Positions 14,161-20,816 of a DNA stretch of 29,303 bases are shown here, piece by piece. The notes beneath the pieces were generated by a model. The model worked only from the letters and a program-made list of their open reading frames with translations, was not told the DNA's origin and made no database searches. Source of the DNA: a virus; IMG/VR virus record IMGVR_UViG_3300044987_002095, positions 1 to 29,303 of that record; one strand, 5' to 3'. A program made the position numbers and the translations under genes. How positions within the stretch are numbered: position 1 is the stretch's first letter; each line of letters begins with the position of its first letter.

Positions 14161-14886
14161 TTAACTGTTCTGTGTATGAAATGGGAGCACGTCCTGCGCG
14201 AGACGAGCGGCGGCGATTTCGCAATAGCGTTCCTCCCGCTCGATGAGCACGGCGCGTTTCCCGAGATTCTTTGCGGCGTGTCCCGTGGTGCCGGAGCCTG
14301 CCCACGGGTCGAGGATGGTTTCCACGTTCCCCGCTTGCTGGATGCACCATTGCATCAGCCCCAGCGGCTTTTGCGTCGGGTGTTGCGGGTTGCTGTCCGA
14401 GCGGCATCGGTGGTGTTTTGCTGGCCCTGGGATATTCGTGAAGGCGATTTCCGCACTGCTTCGCGTTTCCAAGTGCTCCACATGAGGCTTTTGCCACATC
14501 AGGAACTTTTTGTGAGGCGGCAGCAGGTTGCACAAGTAGTTCATTCCCCAGATGATTTGCAGGGTGGCTTTCTCCATTGCGGCGGCGATGGCTTCCCCGT
14601 CGATTTTTTCATCATCCCAGTTTCCTTTCCTCGCCATGCCATAGCGGCGAGTCGTCCTCGATCCGTCGAGAGCGTTCATTCCATACGGCGGATCTGTCAG
14701 CAGGAGGTCAAAGCTTTCCAGCATGGGCATGATTTCCCGGCAGTCTCCGTGATAGATCGTCACGTATTCGTCGCGGTAGAACGGCACCGGCAACACAGAA
14801 CAAGGCATCGCTCCTAACAGCCCACCGCCCCGCAGTTCAGCGGTGGCGTGGCTAGGAGGCTCAGGGAGTGGCGGAGTGGCGTTCAC
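14161..14886 (-). CDS. DNA N4/N6 adenine or cytosine methyltransferase (beta class), up to 241 aa
   Basis: The catalytic motif DPPYG (~85) comes first and the AdoMet-binding motif LDPWAGSGTTGHAA (~194) comes last, with HPTQKP just before it: the order of beta-class amino-methyltransferases. No restriction enzyme is encoded nearby, so self-protection of phage DNA is likely. The start is uncertain: a GTG at 14886 or an ATG at 14808. The ATG lies 2 nt after TAGGAG, which is paired in a two-stem hairpin (14811-14858), suggesting controlled translation. The C-terminus ends TQNS within a repeated CAGAACAGTTAATTA element. Confidence 0.85.
   Translation of the reverse strand: MNATPPLPEPPSHATAELRGGGLLGAMPCSVLPVPFYRDEYVTIYHGDCREIMPMLESFDLLLTDPPYGMNALDGSRTTRRYGMARKGNWDDEKIDGEAIAAAMEKATLQIIWGMNYLCNLLPPHKKFLMWQKPHVEHLETRSSAEIAFTNIPGPAKHHRCRSDSNPQHPTQKPLGLMQWCIQQAGNVETILDPWAGSGTTGHAAKNLGKRAVLIEREERYCEIAAARLAQDVLPFHTQNS
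14811..14858 (-). promoter_or_regulatory. two-stem hairpin over the methyltransferase ribosome site; attC-like
   Basis: On the plus strand CTCCTA (14811-14816) pairs with TAGGAG (14853-14858), and CCACCGC (14822-14828) pairs with GCGGTGG (14840-14846), leaving unpaired spacers between the stems. In the leftward mRNA the outer stem hides TAGGAG just before the ATG at 14808. The same two-stem geometry, with CTGTTAGGA as a near core site, resembles a short integron attC. It is shorter than classic attC sites and its core deviates from G-T-T-R-R-R-Y at the last base. Confidence 0.45.
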
Positions 14887-14901
14887 GGGCTGTAGGAGGA
14901 T

Positions 14902-15639
14902 TTATGCGTTCTGGCCACGGAATAGATCGCCTTGCGCGAGTTCGCGCTTGATCCGTTCCACGGCGTTTTTGAAGTGTTCCGGGTCTTTCTCGATGCCAAT
15001 GGCTTTCCGCCCGGTGCGGATTGCGGCGATGATCGTTGACCCGCTGCCCATGTATGGGTCGAGCACGGTTGCACCTTCCGGCACCTTGGCTTTGTCCATG
15101 CACCACGCCATGAGCGCCACGGGTTTCTGCGTCGGATGAACGCGGGTCATCGTTTCCCCCGCCATGCTCAAGTCACGCTTGCAGTAGATTCCATGCCCGC
15201 CCTTCATCCACGCTTCCTCAGCATCACTCAGGAACGATCCGAAAGCTGCATCCATTCGCTTGATCCAGATCAGTTTGGTTCCCACTGGCAAGCGTGCGCC
15301 GAAGTGATTGGAGCCGAAGAGAACCACCTTTTCCCATGCGAGCCAAGGCGACGGGTCGAAGGGCTTGTCATCGTCGATGATGCCTTTCGCGTAGATCCTT
15401 GGATTCTTCGGGCGGCGTTTTTGGCTGGCTTCACTTCCACCCTTGAATCGGGCGTTTTCACACGGCCATGCCATCCCATATGGCGGGTCACTTATCACGG
15501 CATCCACGCCTTGCAGCGTCGGCGCAATGTCCATGCAGTCGCCCAGCCACACCTCAACCCCAAGAGCCAGAACAAGACGCTGCATGGAACGCCGAGGAGC
15601 GTCCTTGTCGAGTTCGGGCTGTAATTGGTCGGCGTCCAT
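14902..15639 (-). CDS. second DNA amino-methyltransferase (beta class), 245 aa
   Basis: Same class and motif order as the downstream gene: SDPPYGMAW (~50) first, then HPTQKPVALM and LDPYMGSGST (~196). The two share DPPYGM, HPTQKP and D-P-x-x-G-S-G-(S/T)-T but otherwise differ, so they are distant paralogues or independent captures with different specificity. The ATG at 15639 follows the Cys-rich gene's stop by 3 nt, within the repeat GAGCTAGGCGTTC. The C-terminus is GQNA. It likely modifies phage DNA against host restriction. Confidence 0.85.
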   Translation of the reverse strand: MDADQLQPELDKDAPRRSMQRLVLALGVEVWLGDCMDIAPTLQGVDAVISDPPYGMAWPCENARFKGGSEASQKRRPKNPRIYAKGIIDDDKPFDPSPWLAWEKVVLFGSNHFGARLPVGTKLIWIKRMDAAFGSFLSDAEEAWMKGGHGIYCKRDLSMAGETMTRVHPTQKPVALMAWCMDKAKVPEGATVLDPYMGSGSTIIAAIRTGRKAIGIEKDPEHFKNAVERIKRELAQGDLFRGQNA

Positions 15640-15642
15640 GAG

Positions 15643-15957
15643 CTAGGCGTTCGTCTGATAATGAATGCACCCAAAGTCCGGCCCCGTGATGAGTTCGCCT
15701 GTGCAACCTCCTTCGTCGCACGTCGATACTCCGTCGCGCCGCATCTTGCGGTTGTCGCGTTTGCCGTAAGTCGGCTGAATCACCATTGGATGCTGGCAGT
15801 ATTGAAGTTGGATTCCGTCTTCCGTGTGACCAGTTTGCCACAACTTACCCGGTTCGCCCCAGAAACGACAAGACGAACAAGTCACTCCTGGACAACCCTC
15901 ACCAGTCTCCTGTTTGAGTTCGGTTTCGGGCTTCGATGTATCATTTTCGGTTTGCAT
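15643..15957 (-). CDS. Cys-rich putative zinc-binding protein, 104 aa
   Basis: Six cysteines lie in GVTCSSCRFW, QYCQHP, STCDEGGC and FGCIHY, probably binding one or two zinc ions; small phage proteins with this C-x-x-C-R-F-W start are widespread and uncharacterised. The first 20 residues are polar and likely disordered. The gene is flanked by two exact copies of GAGCTAGGCGTTC (15640-15652 and 15989-16001), one overlapping its stop codon, as if it entered as a unit. The leader CGCTAACCACTAAAACACT is A/C-rich. Confidence 0.6.
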   Translation of the reverse strand: MQTENDTSKPETELKQETGEGCPGVTCSSCRFWGEPGKLWQTGHTEDGIQLQYCQHPMVIQPTYGKRDNRKMRRDGVSTCDEGGCTGELITGPDFGCIHYQTNA

Positions 15958-16008
15958 AGTGTTTTAGTGGTTAGCGGTGAGGGTGCCAGAGCTAGGCGTT
16001 CATGGCCT

Positions 16009-16197
16009 TCACTTCGGGCGTTTTTTGGTGGCACGGAGTTCCCGAAGAGCGCCTTCCTGCATCCAACGATGCGGGACGTTCCGTCCGGTTTCCCATGCTG
16101 TGATTTGCCCCTTGCCGAGGCCGAGCAAGGCTTCCGCCCCGGCCTGTGTCAGGCCGAGGCGGTCGCGCTCGCTTTTAAGTTGGTCGGCGAAGCTCAT
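16009..16197 (-). CDS. XRE-type HTH regulator, 62 aa
   Basis: A minimal Cro/CI-type HTH: ADQLKSERDRLGLTQAGAEALLGLG then KGQITAWETGRNVPHRWM, where the L-T-Q-x-x-A-x-x-L and W-E-x-G-R-x-x-P signatures are clear. It lacks a dimerisation or cleavage domain, so it is Cro-like in size. Its ATG overlaps the stop of the 65-aa gene (ATGA), and the operon is preceded by twin CGAGATTCTCG palindromes, its likely binding sites. The longer open frame upstream is a shadow. Confidence 0.75.
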   Translation of the reverse strand: MSFADQLKSERDRLGLTQAGAEALLGLGKGQITAWETGRNVPHRWMQEGALRELRATKKRPK

Positions 16198-16391
16198 GCT
16201 GTTTTGACGGTGACGCTTTCTCCGTTTGCACCTTCGACCGTGACGGACGTTGGGCGGTTTTGGATTCCGGTGATCTTGGAGAAGATCTTGTGCTTGCCCT
16301 TGGAGTCGAAGCCCTCGGAGGCGAGGAGTGAGCGGAAGCCGGCGGCGGTGTGCTTGGTGACTTGCTTGGCGATGTAGGATTCGAATTTCAT
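16194..16391 (-). CDS. hypothetical protein at head of an HTH operon, 65 aa
   Basis: A basic, mixed alpha/beta small protein (MKFESYIAKQVTKHTAAGFR at the start, TSVTVEGANGESVTVKTA at the end). No recognised family. The ATG at 16391 follows the leader ACAACAAACCAACCAAGAAA, a striking A/C-only tract, about 40 nt after the predicted transcription start. It is the first gene after the twin-palindrome promoter and is coupled to the XRE gene. The arrangement repeats that of 21054-21407 plus XRE. Confidence 0.55.
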   Translation of the reverse strand: MKFESYIAKQVTKHTAAGFRSLLASEGFDSKGKHKIFSKITGIQNRPTSVTVEGANGESVTVKTA

Positions 16392-16437
16392 TTTCTTGGT
16401 TGGTTTGTTGTTGGTGTTGCTCAGTGGCAACACGCAC

Positions 16438-16487
16438 AACTTACGAGATTCTCGCACAAGGTCAATATTTATTTTACGAGATTCTCG
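16438..16487 (-). promoter_or_regulatory. promoter with twin CGAGATTCTCG operators
   Basis: Reading leftward, TTGACC (16465-16460), 16 nt and TAAGTT (16443-16438) form a promoter. One palindrome, CGAGATTCTCG at 16444-16454, fills its spacer; an identical copy at 16477-16487 lies upstream, 33 bp centre to centre. A repressor bound to the first would block RNA polymerase directly. The XRE protein two genes downstream is the obvious candidate. Confidence 0.65.
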
Positions 16488-16581
16488 TTTTTATTCGGGC
16501 GTCCATTTTCGGCCATGAACAAGACGCTGATGACAAGCGCCGGAAGCGCCCTGTCAGGAATCGGAGTCTTGCGCGGCGCTG

Positions 16582-16818
16582 TCATAGCTCAGCGTTAGCC
16601 TCAGAGATTTCATCCCACAGGGAGGGCGGTAGCCATATGTCGTTATCCTTTGCCTCAAAGGCGTCTCCCGCCGTGAAGACGAGTCTGATTTCCCTCCCAT
16701 CAATGGACCGCAAGAACTCGTCCAGATACTCCCGCTCGTCGAGCGGGAGGGCGGCGCGTTCGTGTGGTAGTGCTTCGTCGTATAGGGCGATCAGCCCGGT
16801 TTTCATTCGTGCGTTCAT
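16582..16818 (-). CDS. hypothetical phage protein, 78 aa
   Basis: An acidic protein with a helical first half (MKTGLIALYDEALPHERAAL) and a second half with short strands (GREIRLVFTAGDAFEAKDN). No recognised domain. It starts at the ATG 16818 rather than the TTG two codons earlier. It is separated from the upstream membrane-protein gene by about 137 nt in which I see no gene. Function unknown. Confidence 0.5.
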   Translation of the reverse strand: MNARMKTGLIALYDEALPHERAALPLDEREYLDEFLRSIDGREIRLVFTAGDAFEAKDNDIWLPPSLWDEISEANAEL

Positions 16819-16955
16819 AATCAAGAAAGGCTAACAAGTGGATGCTGGCAACGGCGGGAAGTTGCCTGTTTGGTTTATTCGGAGTCCAGCGCCCGCCGCG
16901 CCAGATCCTTGTCGTTCTACCGAGAAGGGATCGGACCTTCCCGCGTAGATCGTGA

Positions 16956-17183
16956 TTACCAGCGTTTGCTTTTCTTCGGGCCGCTCATGAGTGCTGCGAT
17001 CAGCGCGATGATTCCCACGATTGCGATGATGCCGAGAACCAGTCCAAGGCTGATCAAGATCGGCGACAATACCCACCACCACGACCATGCAATGACATTG
17101 CAGAGTTTCAGGGTGATGAAGACGATGGTGAGGAGACCGGCGAAGCCGATTCCTCCTGATGTGCTGCTATTGGTGTTACTCAT
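16956..17183 (-). CDS. small membrane protein, TM-Fragile-X-F-like, 75 aa
   Basis: Two transmembrane helices: FAGLLTIVFITLKLCNVIAW and LSPILISLGLVLGIIAIVGI, joined by SWWWV, with a basic tail KKSKRW. The pattern I-x-L-K-L-x-x-V-I-x-W-S-W-W-W-V-L-x-P is that of the small transmembrane Fragile-X-F-associated family common in phages. Function in phages is unknown. The ATG at 17183 follows CCCCAAAACACCGAAAAA; the longer frame adds a shadow N-terminus. Confidence 0.65.
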   Translation of the reverse strand: MSNTNSSTSGGIGFAGLLTIVFITLKLCNVIAWSWWWVLSPILISLGLVLGIIAIVGIIALIAALMSGPKKSKRW

Positions 17184-17243
17184 TTTTTCGGTGTTTTGGG
17201 GTGATTCGGAAGAGGTAGAACAAGGGAGTGATGGCAACGGGAA

Positions 17244-17501
17244 CTAGCCGTCGATGTCGTTTGAGTTATCGGAGTCCTGCGCGGCTAGTTCCCGCGCCAT
17301 ACCCCCAGCGTTCTGCGGAAAAGTATCGCGCCACGCCCAGACATGGGCGGCGTGTTTCCGTTGTGCTTTTGAGATTCCAGACGAGTCCGTGAATGTTACA
17401 GGGTCATCCATTCTTTCGCGCCAGTAGGCGATCCAGATGGAATGCCAAAGACGCAGAACAAGTCGCGGCAGGACAACCGCCCATTTGCTTTTCAATTTCA
17501 T
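17244..17501 (-). CDS. hypothetical phage protein, 85 aa
   Basis: A basic, Trp-rich N-terminal half (KLKSKWAVVLPRLVLRLWHSIW) and an acidic C-terminus (ELAAQDSDNSNDIDG). The hydrophobic stretch is amphipathic rather than a clear membrane helix. It overlaps the upstream 136-aa gene by 4 nt. No family recognised. Confidence 0.5.
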   Translation of the reverse strand: MKLKSKWAVVLPRLVLRLWHSIWIAYWRERMDDPVTFTDSSGISKAQRKHAAHVWAWRDTFPQNAGGMARELAAQDSDNSNDIDG

Positions 17502-17908
17502 ATCGTTTTCCCTTCATGCGCGGCGGTGCCTGCGCTTTTTGCGTTCGGCAGAGATGAAGATCCGCAGATGAAGCATGTCCCATCCATGGCTCGGCTGAAG
17601 TTGCAAACATGTTCGCGCAATTTGCGCTCGCGTTGTTCCGTCACCGTTTCTGGTTGGCGGATTTTCACCCACTCCCCGCATTCCGGCCCACGCTCCTTCC
17701 AGACTTGGAGTGAGCGCATGACTTGTCGTGCTTCAACTTTCTGCGCCATGTATCGGCTTTGATCGTCATCCGCGCCGTAGGCGAGCACCTGCATAATTTC
17801 CCAGCGGAATGACGGAGCGCCACGCCACCAGTAGAATCCGGGAGCATCGGGCCAGCCGAACAAGGCATCGCTGCCAACCGGCACTATCTTTTCAGTTTCT
17901 TTGCTCAT
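17498..17908 (-). CDS. hypothetical phage protein with C-terminal Cys pair, 136 aa
   Basis: The N-terminus WPDAPGFYWWRGAPSFRWE resembles small phage proteins with a G-x-Y-W-x-R start that bind nothing known. A single C-F-I-C pair (CFICGSS, ~112-118) plus an upstream H-V-C could bind zinc. It is coupled to the 85-aa gene downstream. Function unknown. Confidence 0.55.
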   Translation of the reverse strand: MSKETEKIVPVGSDALFGWPDAPGFYWWRGAPSFRWEIMQVLAYGADDDQSRYMAQKVEARQVMRSLQVWKERGPECGEWVKIRQPETVTEQRERKLREHVCNFSRAMDGTCFICGSSSLPNAKSAGTAAHEGKTI

Positions 17909-17965
17909 GGTCGTTTCATTTGCTGCCGGTGGCAGGATTTTTGTCGTTCATTTCACTGGAAGAGA

Positions 17966-17986
17966 GGCGGGGGAAGAACCCCCGCC
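17966..17986 (-). terminator. GC-rich hairpin after the 97-aa gene
   Basis: GGCGGGGG (17966-17973) and CCCCCGCC (17979-17986) form a perfect 8-bp stem with a 5-nt loop, 9 nt beyond the stop of the leftward 97-aa gene. It is a strong stem but lacks a clear U-tract, so it may stop or stabilise the transcript rather than act as a canonical terminator. Confidence 0.5.
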
Positions 17987-17994
17987 CGGTCGCA

Positions 17995-18288
17995 TCATGC
18001 GGCATACCATCCGCCATTCCGCTTCGTGAACCACAGCACCCGCATCGAGCGGCTGACGATGGCGTAGCGGTTTGCGCCGTCGTAGTAGCGGACTTCGCCG
18101 CCCTCATTGCGCTTGTCCAAGTGGCCAAGGTCTTTGGCACCAAGAGCGCGGCGGGCTTTCTCTTGCTTGTCCGAGTGGCGATCCATTTCCTTGAGTTGCT
18201 TGTCGGTGGCAAAGATTGTTCCGATTCCGTTTTCTTGGATACGGTTTCCGTTGATGATTGCTGAGTTGATGATGGTTTCGAGTTGCAT
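17995..18288 (-). CDS. hypothetical phage protein, 97 aa
   Basis: A mixed alpha/beta protein: MQLETIINSAIINGNRIQE, a lysine-rich helix (KQLKEMDRHSDKQEKARRALG) and a C-terminal YYDGANRYAIVSRSMRVLWFTK sheet. It is divergent from the HTH gene at 18390 and shares its control region. One GCATTGCA operator overlaps the start codon. No family recognised. Confidence 0.55.
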   Translation of the reverse strand: MQLETIINSAIINGNRIQENGIGTIFATDKQLKEMDRHSDKQEKARRALGAKDLGHLDKRNEGGEVRYYDGANRYAIVSRSMRVLWFTKRNGGWYAA

Positions 18289-18360
18289 TGCAGTGGTTGG
18301 TTGACGGCGTTACTCTGTCCGCATTGCAGACACTTGGCAAGGATTATTTTCTGCATTGCA
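18285..18360. promoter_or_regulatory. divergent control region with three GCATTGCA boxes
   Basis: GCATTGCA occurs at 18285-18292 (over the leftward ATG), 18321-18328 and 18353-18360, in one orientation, 36 and 32 bp apart; the core T-G-C-A-n-T-G-C-A is palindromic. Rightward, TTGCAT (18356-18361), 16 nt and TATGGT (18378-18383) form a promoter ending 6 nt before the ATG at 18390. The HTH protein encoded there is the likely binder. Confidence 0.55.
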
Positions 18361-18389
18361 TACTTTTTTTTATCGGGTATGGTTTGCCC

Positions 18390-18569
18390 ATGACCTTCGC
18401 CGAATCGCTTGCCGAGTTTTCCGCCGCCCAGATCGTCGCCGCCCTTGGATGTCCCCGACAGACGGCCTATGCGTGGCTTGATGGCACGCGCCAGCCCCCC
18501 GAATGGCAGCAAGCGCTTTTCCTTGCGGCGATCCGTCGGCACGCGAAGAGAAGAGATGCCGGAAGATGA
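18390..18569 (+). CDS. YdaS/Cro-like HTH protein, 59 aa
   Basis: A short HTH: ESLAEFSAAQIVAALGCPRQTAYAWLDGTRQPPEWQQALFLAAI, with the A-x-x-x-A-L-G-x-x-x-x-x-x-x-W-x-x-G-x-x-x-P-P pattern of Cro-type proteins. The basic tail is RRHAKRRDAGR. It lies opposite a leftward operon and next to three GCATTGCA boxes, so it probably regulates that switch. The predicted -10 is so close to the ATG that the mRNA may be leaderless. The longer frame starting at 18288 is a shadow. Confidence 0.65.
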   Translation: MTFAESLAEFSAAQIVAALGCPRQTAYAWLDGTRQPPEWQQALFLAAIRRHAKRRDAGR

Positions 18570-18640
18570 CGGCAGAGAACAAGACGGTGATCCCGATGGA
18601 GACCCGCCCCGAGTCAGGCTTTCAGTGGTGGCTATCATGA
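18566..18640 (+). CDS. micro-gene, 24 aa
   Basis: A 24-codon frame (MTAENKTVIPMETR then PESGFQWWLS) whose ATG overlaps the HTH stop as ATGA and whose TGA overlaps the next frame's ATG as ATGA. The double 4-nt overlap is the main support. No function can be given. Confidence 0.35.
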   Translation: MTAENKTVIPMETRPESGFQWWLS

Positions 18641-18822
18641 TTTTTGGTGTGGCTGGCTGGCGCTCCCGTCTCCACGGGATACCTCTGCGTTCGGCGGAAC
18701 CAATCCCGGAACCAATCCCGGGAACGACTTACGATATTGGTCAGCATGAGATTCCACGAGGGTTTTCACGCACAATGCGACTGACCAATACGCCCGACTT
18801 TACGGAACATCAAGAAAAATAA
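18637..18822 (+). CDS. hypothetical protein, 61 aa
   Basis: A 61-residue frame starting MIFGVAGWRSR, coupled to the micro-gene upstream by ATGA. It contains a 12-nt tandem duplication giving EPIPEPIP. A 10-bp inverted repeat (18735-18744 and 18781-18790) lies inside it, so part of the sequence may be structural or regulatory. Weakly supported as a protein. Confidence 0.35.
   Translation: MIFGVAGWRSRLHGIPLRSAEPIPEPIPGTTYDIGQHEIPRGFSRTMRLTNTPDFTEHQEK
18735..18790. repeat. 10-bp inverted repeat, 36-nt spacer
   Basis: TATTGGTCAG (18735-18744) and CTGACCAATA (18781-18790) are perfect complements. They lie in the end of the 61-aa frame, just before the promoter region of the HTH/helicase operon. 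A long-loop stem or a paired protein site are both possible. Confidence 0.5.
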
Positions 18823-18902
18823 TCATCTGTATGGTAAATATCGTTATTTATTTTTTAAACTTCCGCCTTGATGTTTCGTGGGGAATTGTCATTTTCCCCT
18901 GC

Positions 18903-19082
18903 ATGTCCAAAATTTCCATTCCTCGCTTACTTAAAAAGAAGGACGTGGCGGCGGCGTTATCCTGCTCTGTGCGCCACGTCACCCACTTAATCCAGACAGG
19001 CAAACTCACGTCGATCAGCCTCGGCGCTAAAACCGTGCGCGTCACTTTTGAATCCGTGGAAAACTTTATATCTGGAAAATGA
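18903..19082 (+). CDS. HTH_17/excisionase-like DNA-binding protein, 59 aa
   Basis: PRLLKKKDVAAALSCSVRHVTHLIQTGKLTSISLGAKTVRVTFESVENFIS (one domain) fits the excisionase/MerR-type winged helix: V-A-x-x-L-x-C-S-x-R-x-V-x-x-L-I-x-x-G-K-L, then a basic strand and a final helix. Its TGA overlaps the helicase ATG by 4 nt, so it is co-expressed with replication. It could be an origin-binding or regulatory partner, or an excisionase. The upstream region holds CCACGAAACATCAAG on the minus strand, a copy of the dispersed motif. Confidence 0.65.
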   Translation: MSKISIPRLLKKKDVAAALSCSVRHVTHLIQTGKLTSISLGAKTVRVTFESVENFISGK

Positions 19083-20689
19083 ACGCCATGGCCCTTGACC
19101 CATCCGATTACGATTTCGAGCCTGAAAACGCCCAACCACCCAAGGACGACCTGCCGGATTACAAACCGCCATCTTCACCCCTCCGCCTAGTTCAGCCCGC
19201 CACCGAGCCAAACCCGCCCCCGCATTCGGTAGGAAGTGAGAAGTCTATCCTCTCCCTCTACTGGGCATGGCCGGAAACTCGACCAGCGATCCAGCAAGCA
19301 GGCGTTTCCGAGGATCATTTCTATTCTCCCGGAAACCGGGTAATATGGAATGCTCTCGCAGCTCATCCCGACGCCGACCTCCCGTTGCTCGCTCAACGCC
19401 TGCTCGACTCCGGTCAACTCGACCGGGCAGGCGGGGCTGCATCCTTGGCTGATATTTACAGTTATGCGCTGCTCCCTCAGTGTCTTGACCAGCATCTTCA
19501 GATCCTCGCCGAGAAATCAGCCGCGCGGTCAGCTATGACAGCATCGCGTAAGCTCATCGACGACCTCGAAGCCAGTCCCGGCGAGTCCGCAGAAATCCTC
19601 TTGCGCGCCGTCACCAGCCTCAAGGACATCGCAGACGCTGCTGGGTCCACGTCCCCGTTACTCGCTCGCGCCTACGCTCTTCAATACTCACCATTCGCCC
19701 GACCTCCCGCCGACGAGGTTCTCATGCAAATCGGCCAGGCACCCATTGCCGCCCGTGGAAACCTCACCGTCCTGCAAGGCAAAGCCAAGGTCGGCAAGTC
19801 TGCGGTCGTCGCCAGCATCCTCGGCGCAGCCCTGCGTGGCAGATTCCAAGCCAAGGGCGACACGCTGGGCATTGACTGGACAGCGGATCGCCACACCGGC
19901 GCGGTGATCCACCTCGACACCGAGCAATCCCCTGCCGACTGGTGGGCGCTCGTCACCCGCGCATTCGCCCGCAGCGGCAACAAACAATTCCTCGACCGGT
20001 TGGTTTCGATTCCTCTCGTCCAGTTCAGCCGGCGCGATCGTTTGGCGATCCTTGAATCCGTCATCGCCGACCAGATCCGCCAACGCGGCACGGTGGATCT
20101 GGTCATCATCGACGGCGTGGCCGACCTCTGCACCAGCCCAAACGACGAGGAGGAGTCTTTAGAGCTGGTCGCTAAACTCATGGCAATCTGCCACAAACAC
20201 AACGTGGCGATAGTGTGCATCCTCCACGAAAACCCCGGCACCGATCAGGGAAAAACTCGTGGGCATCTCGGGTCAGAACTCAACCGCAAAGCCTTCGCCA
20301 ACCTCCGAATCGACAAGGACAAGGACGGCGTTTCGACTCTTTACGGCACCGATATGCGCAAGCGGGACATCCCTCAGAATCAGGGCGTTTGCTTCGTCTG
20401 GAACGATGAGGAACACATGCACACGGTCATTGGATCAGCCCGTGAAGTTGAGGCCGAGCGCAACTCCGAGAAGTCTCAACGGTCGAAATCCCGCAAGCTG
20501 GATCAGGACCGCGCAGGGCTCGAAGACATCTTTGGAGATGAAGAATCCATGGCATACTCGGAGCTTTGGCCTGCCGTCGTGGACCGATTCGCGGTCAAGG
20601 AGCGCATGGCCAAGAACAAAGTTTCGGAGTGGATCAAGGCGGGAGTCGTCGTCAAAAACGCATCGGGGGAATATGAAATCGGCCCGTGA
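19079..20689 (+). CDS. replicative helicase with DnaB-like N-domain and RecA fold, 536 aa
   Basis: Residues ~50-175 resemble the DnaB N-terminal domain (SEKSILSLYWAWPE, DHFYSPGNRVIWNAL, SLADIYSYALLP). The ATPase domain has Walker A GKAKVGKSAVV (~234-244), a LDTEQSPADWW strand in the place of motif 1a, and Walker B VDLVIIDGVADL (~339-350), typical of RepA/AAA_25-type phage helicases. A C-terminal winged-helix-like segment (AYSELWPAVVDRFAV) may bind DNA. It is the main replication protein visible in the window; no primase is recognisable. The tandem starts MNAM leave the exact N-terminus open by three residues. Confidence 0.85.
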   Translation: MNAMALDPSDYDFEPENAQPPKDDLPDYKPPSSPLRLVQPATEPNPPPHSVGSEKSILSLYWAWPETRPAIQQAGVSEDHFYSPGNRVIWNALAAHPDADLPLLAQRLLDSGQLDRAGGAASLADIYSYALLPQCLDQHLQILAEKSAARSAMTASRKLIDDLEASPGESAEILLRAVTSLKDIADAAGSTSPLLARAYALQYSPFARPPADEVLMQIGQAPIAARGNLTVLQGKAKVGKSAVVASILGAALRGRFQAKGDTLGIDWTADRHTGAVIHLDTEQSPADWWALVTRAFARSGNKQFLDRLVSIPLVQFSRRDRLAILESVIADQIRQRGTVDLVIIDGVADLCTSPNDEEESLELVAKLMAICHKHNVAIVCILHENPGTDQGKTRGHLGSELNRKAFANLRIDKDKDGVSTLYGTDMRKRDIPQNQGVCFVWNDEEHMHTVIGSAREVEAERNSEKSQRSKSRKLDQDRAGLEDIFGDEESMAYSELWPAVVDRFAVKERMAKNKVSEWIKAGVVVKNASGEYEIGP

Positions 20690-20755
20690 ACGCCTAAATC
20701 TTCCCACCATGACCTTCTCTGCCACTCTGCCGCGCCTTGCGCTTCCTAACGAAAA

Positions 20756-20779
20756 ACCCGCTCCGAACTCGGAGCGGGT
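20756..20779 (-). terminator. rho-independent terminator for the leftward XRE operon
   Basis: ACCCGCTCCG (20756-20765) and CGGAGCGGGT (20770-20779) form a 10-bp stem with loop AACT. Read leftward, the stem is followed by TTTTTCG, a U-tract. It lies between the convergent helicase and XRE genes and could partly act in both directions. Confidence 0.8.
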
Positions 20780-20816
20780 CATGGTTGTGTGCGGCGTCTT
20801 GTTGAGTGTCTTTGGG

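Noticed and set aside
13153-16001. A full integron cassette array beside the IntI-like gene.
   Set aside because: The gaps between the methyltransferase and Cys-rich genes are 15 and 3 nt, too short for attC sites, and the genes read toward the recombinase. Only one attC-like hairpin is seen.
16515-16598. A 27-codon rightward frame divergent from the twin-palindrome promoter.
   Set aside because: No ribosome site, no coupling and it overlaps the end of the leftward 78-aa gene. Nothing beyond an open frame supports it.
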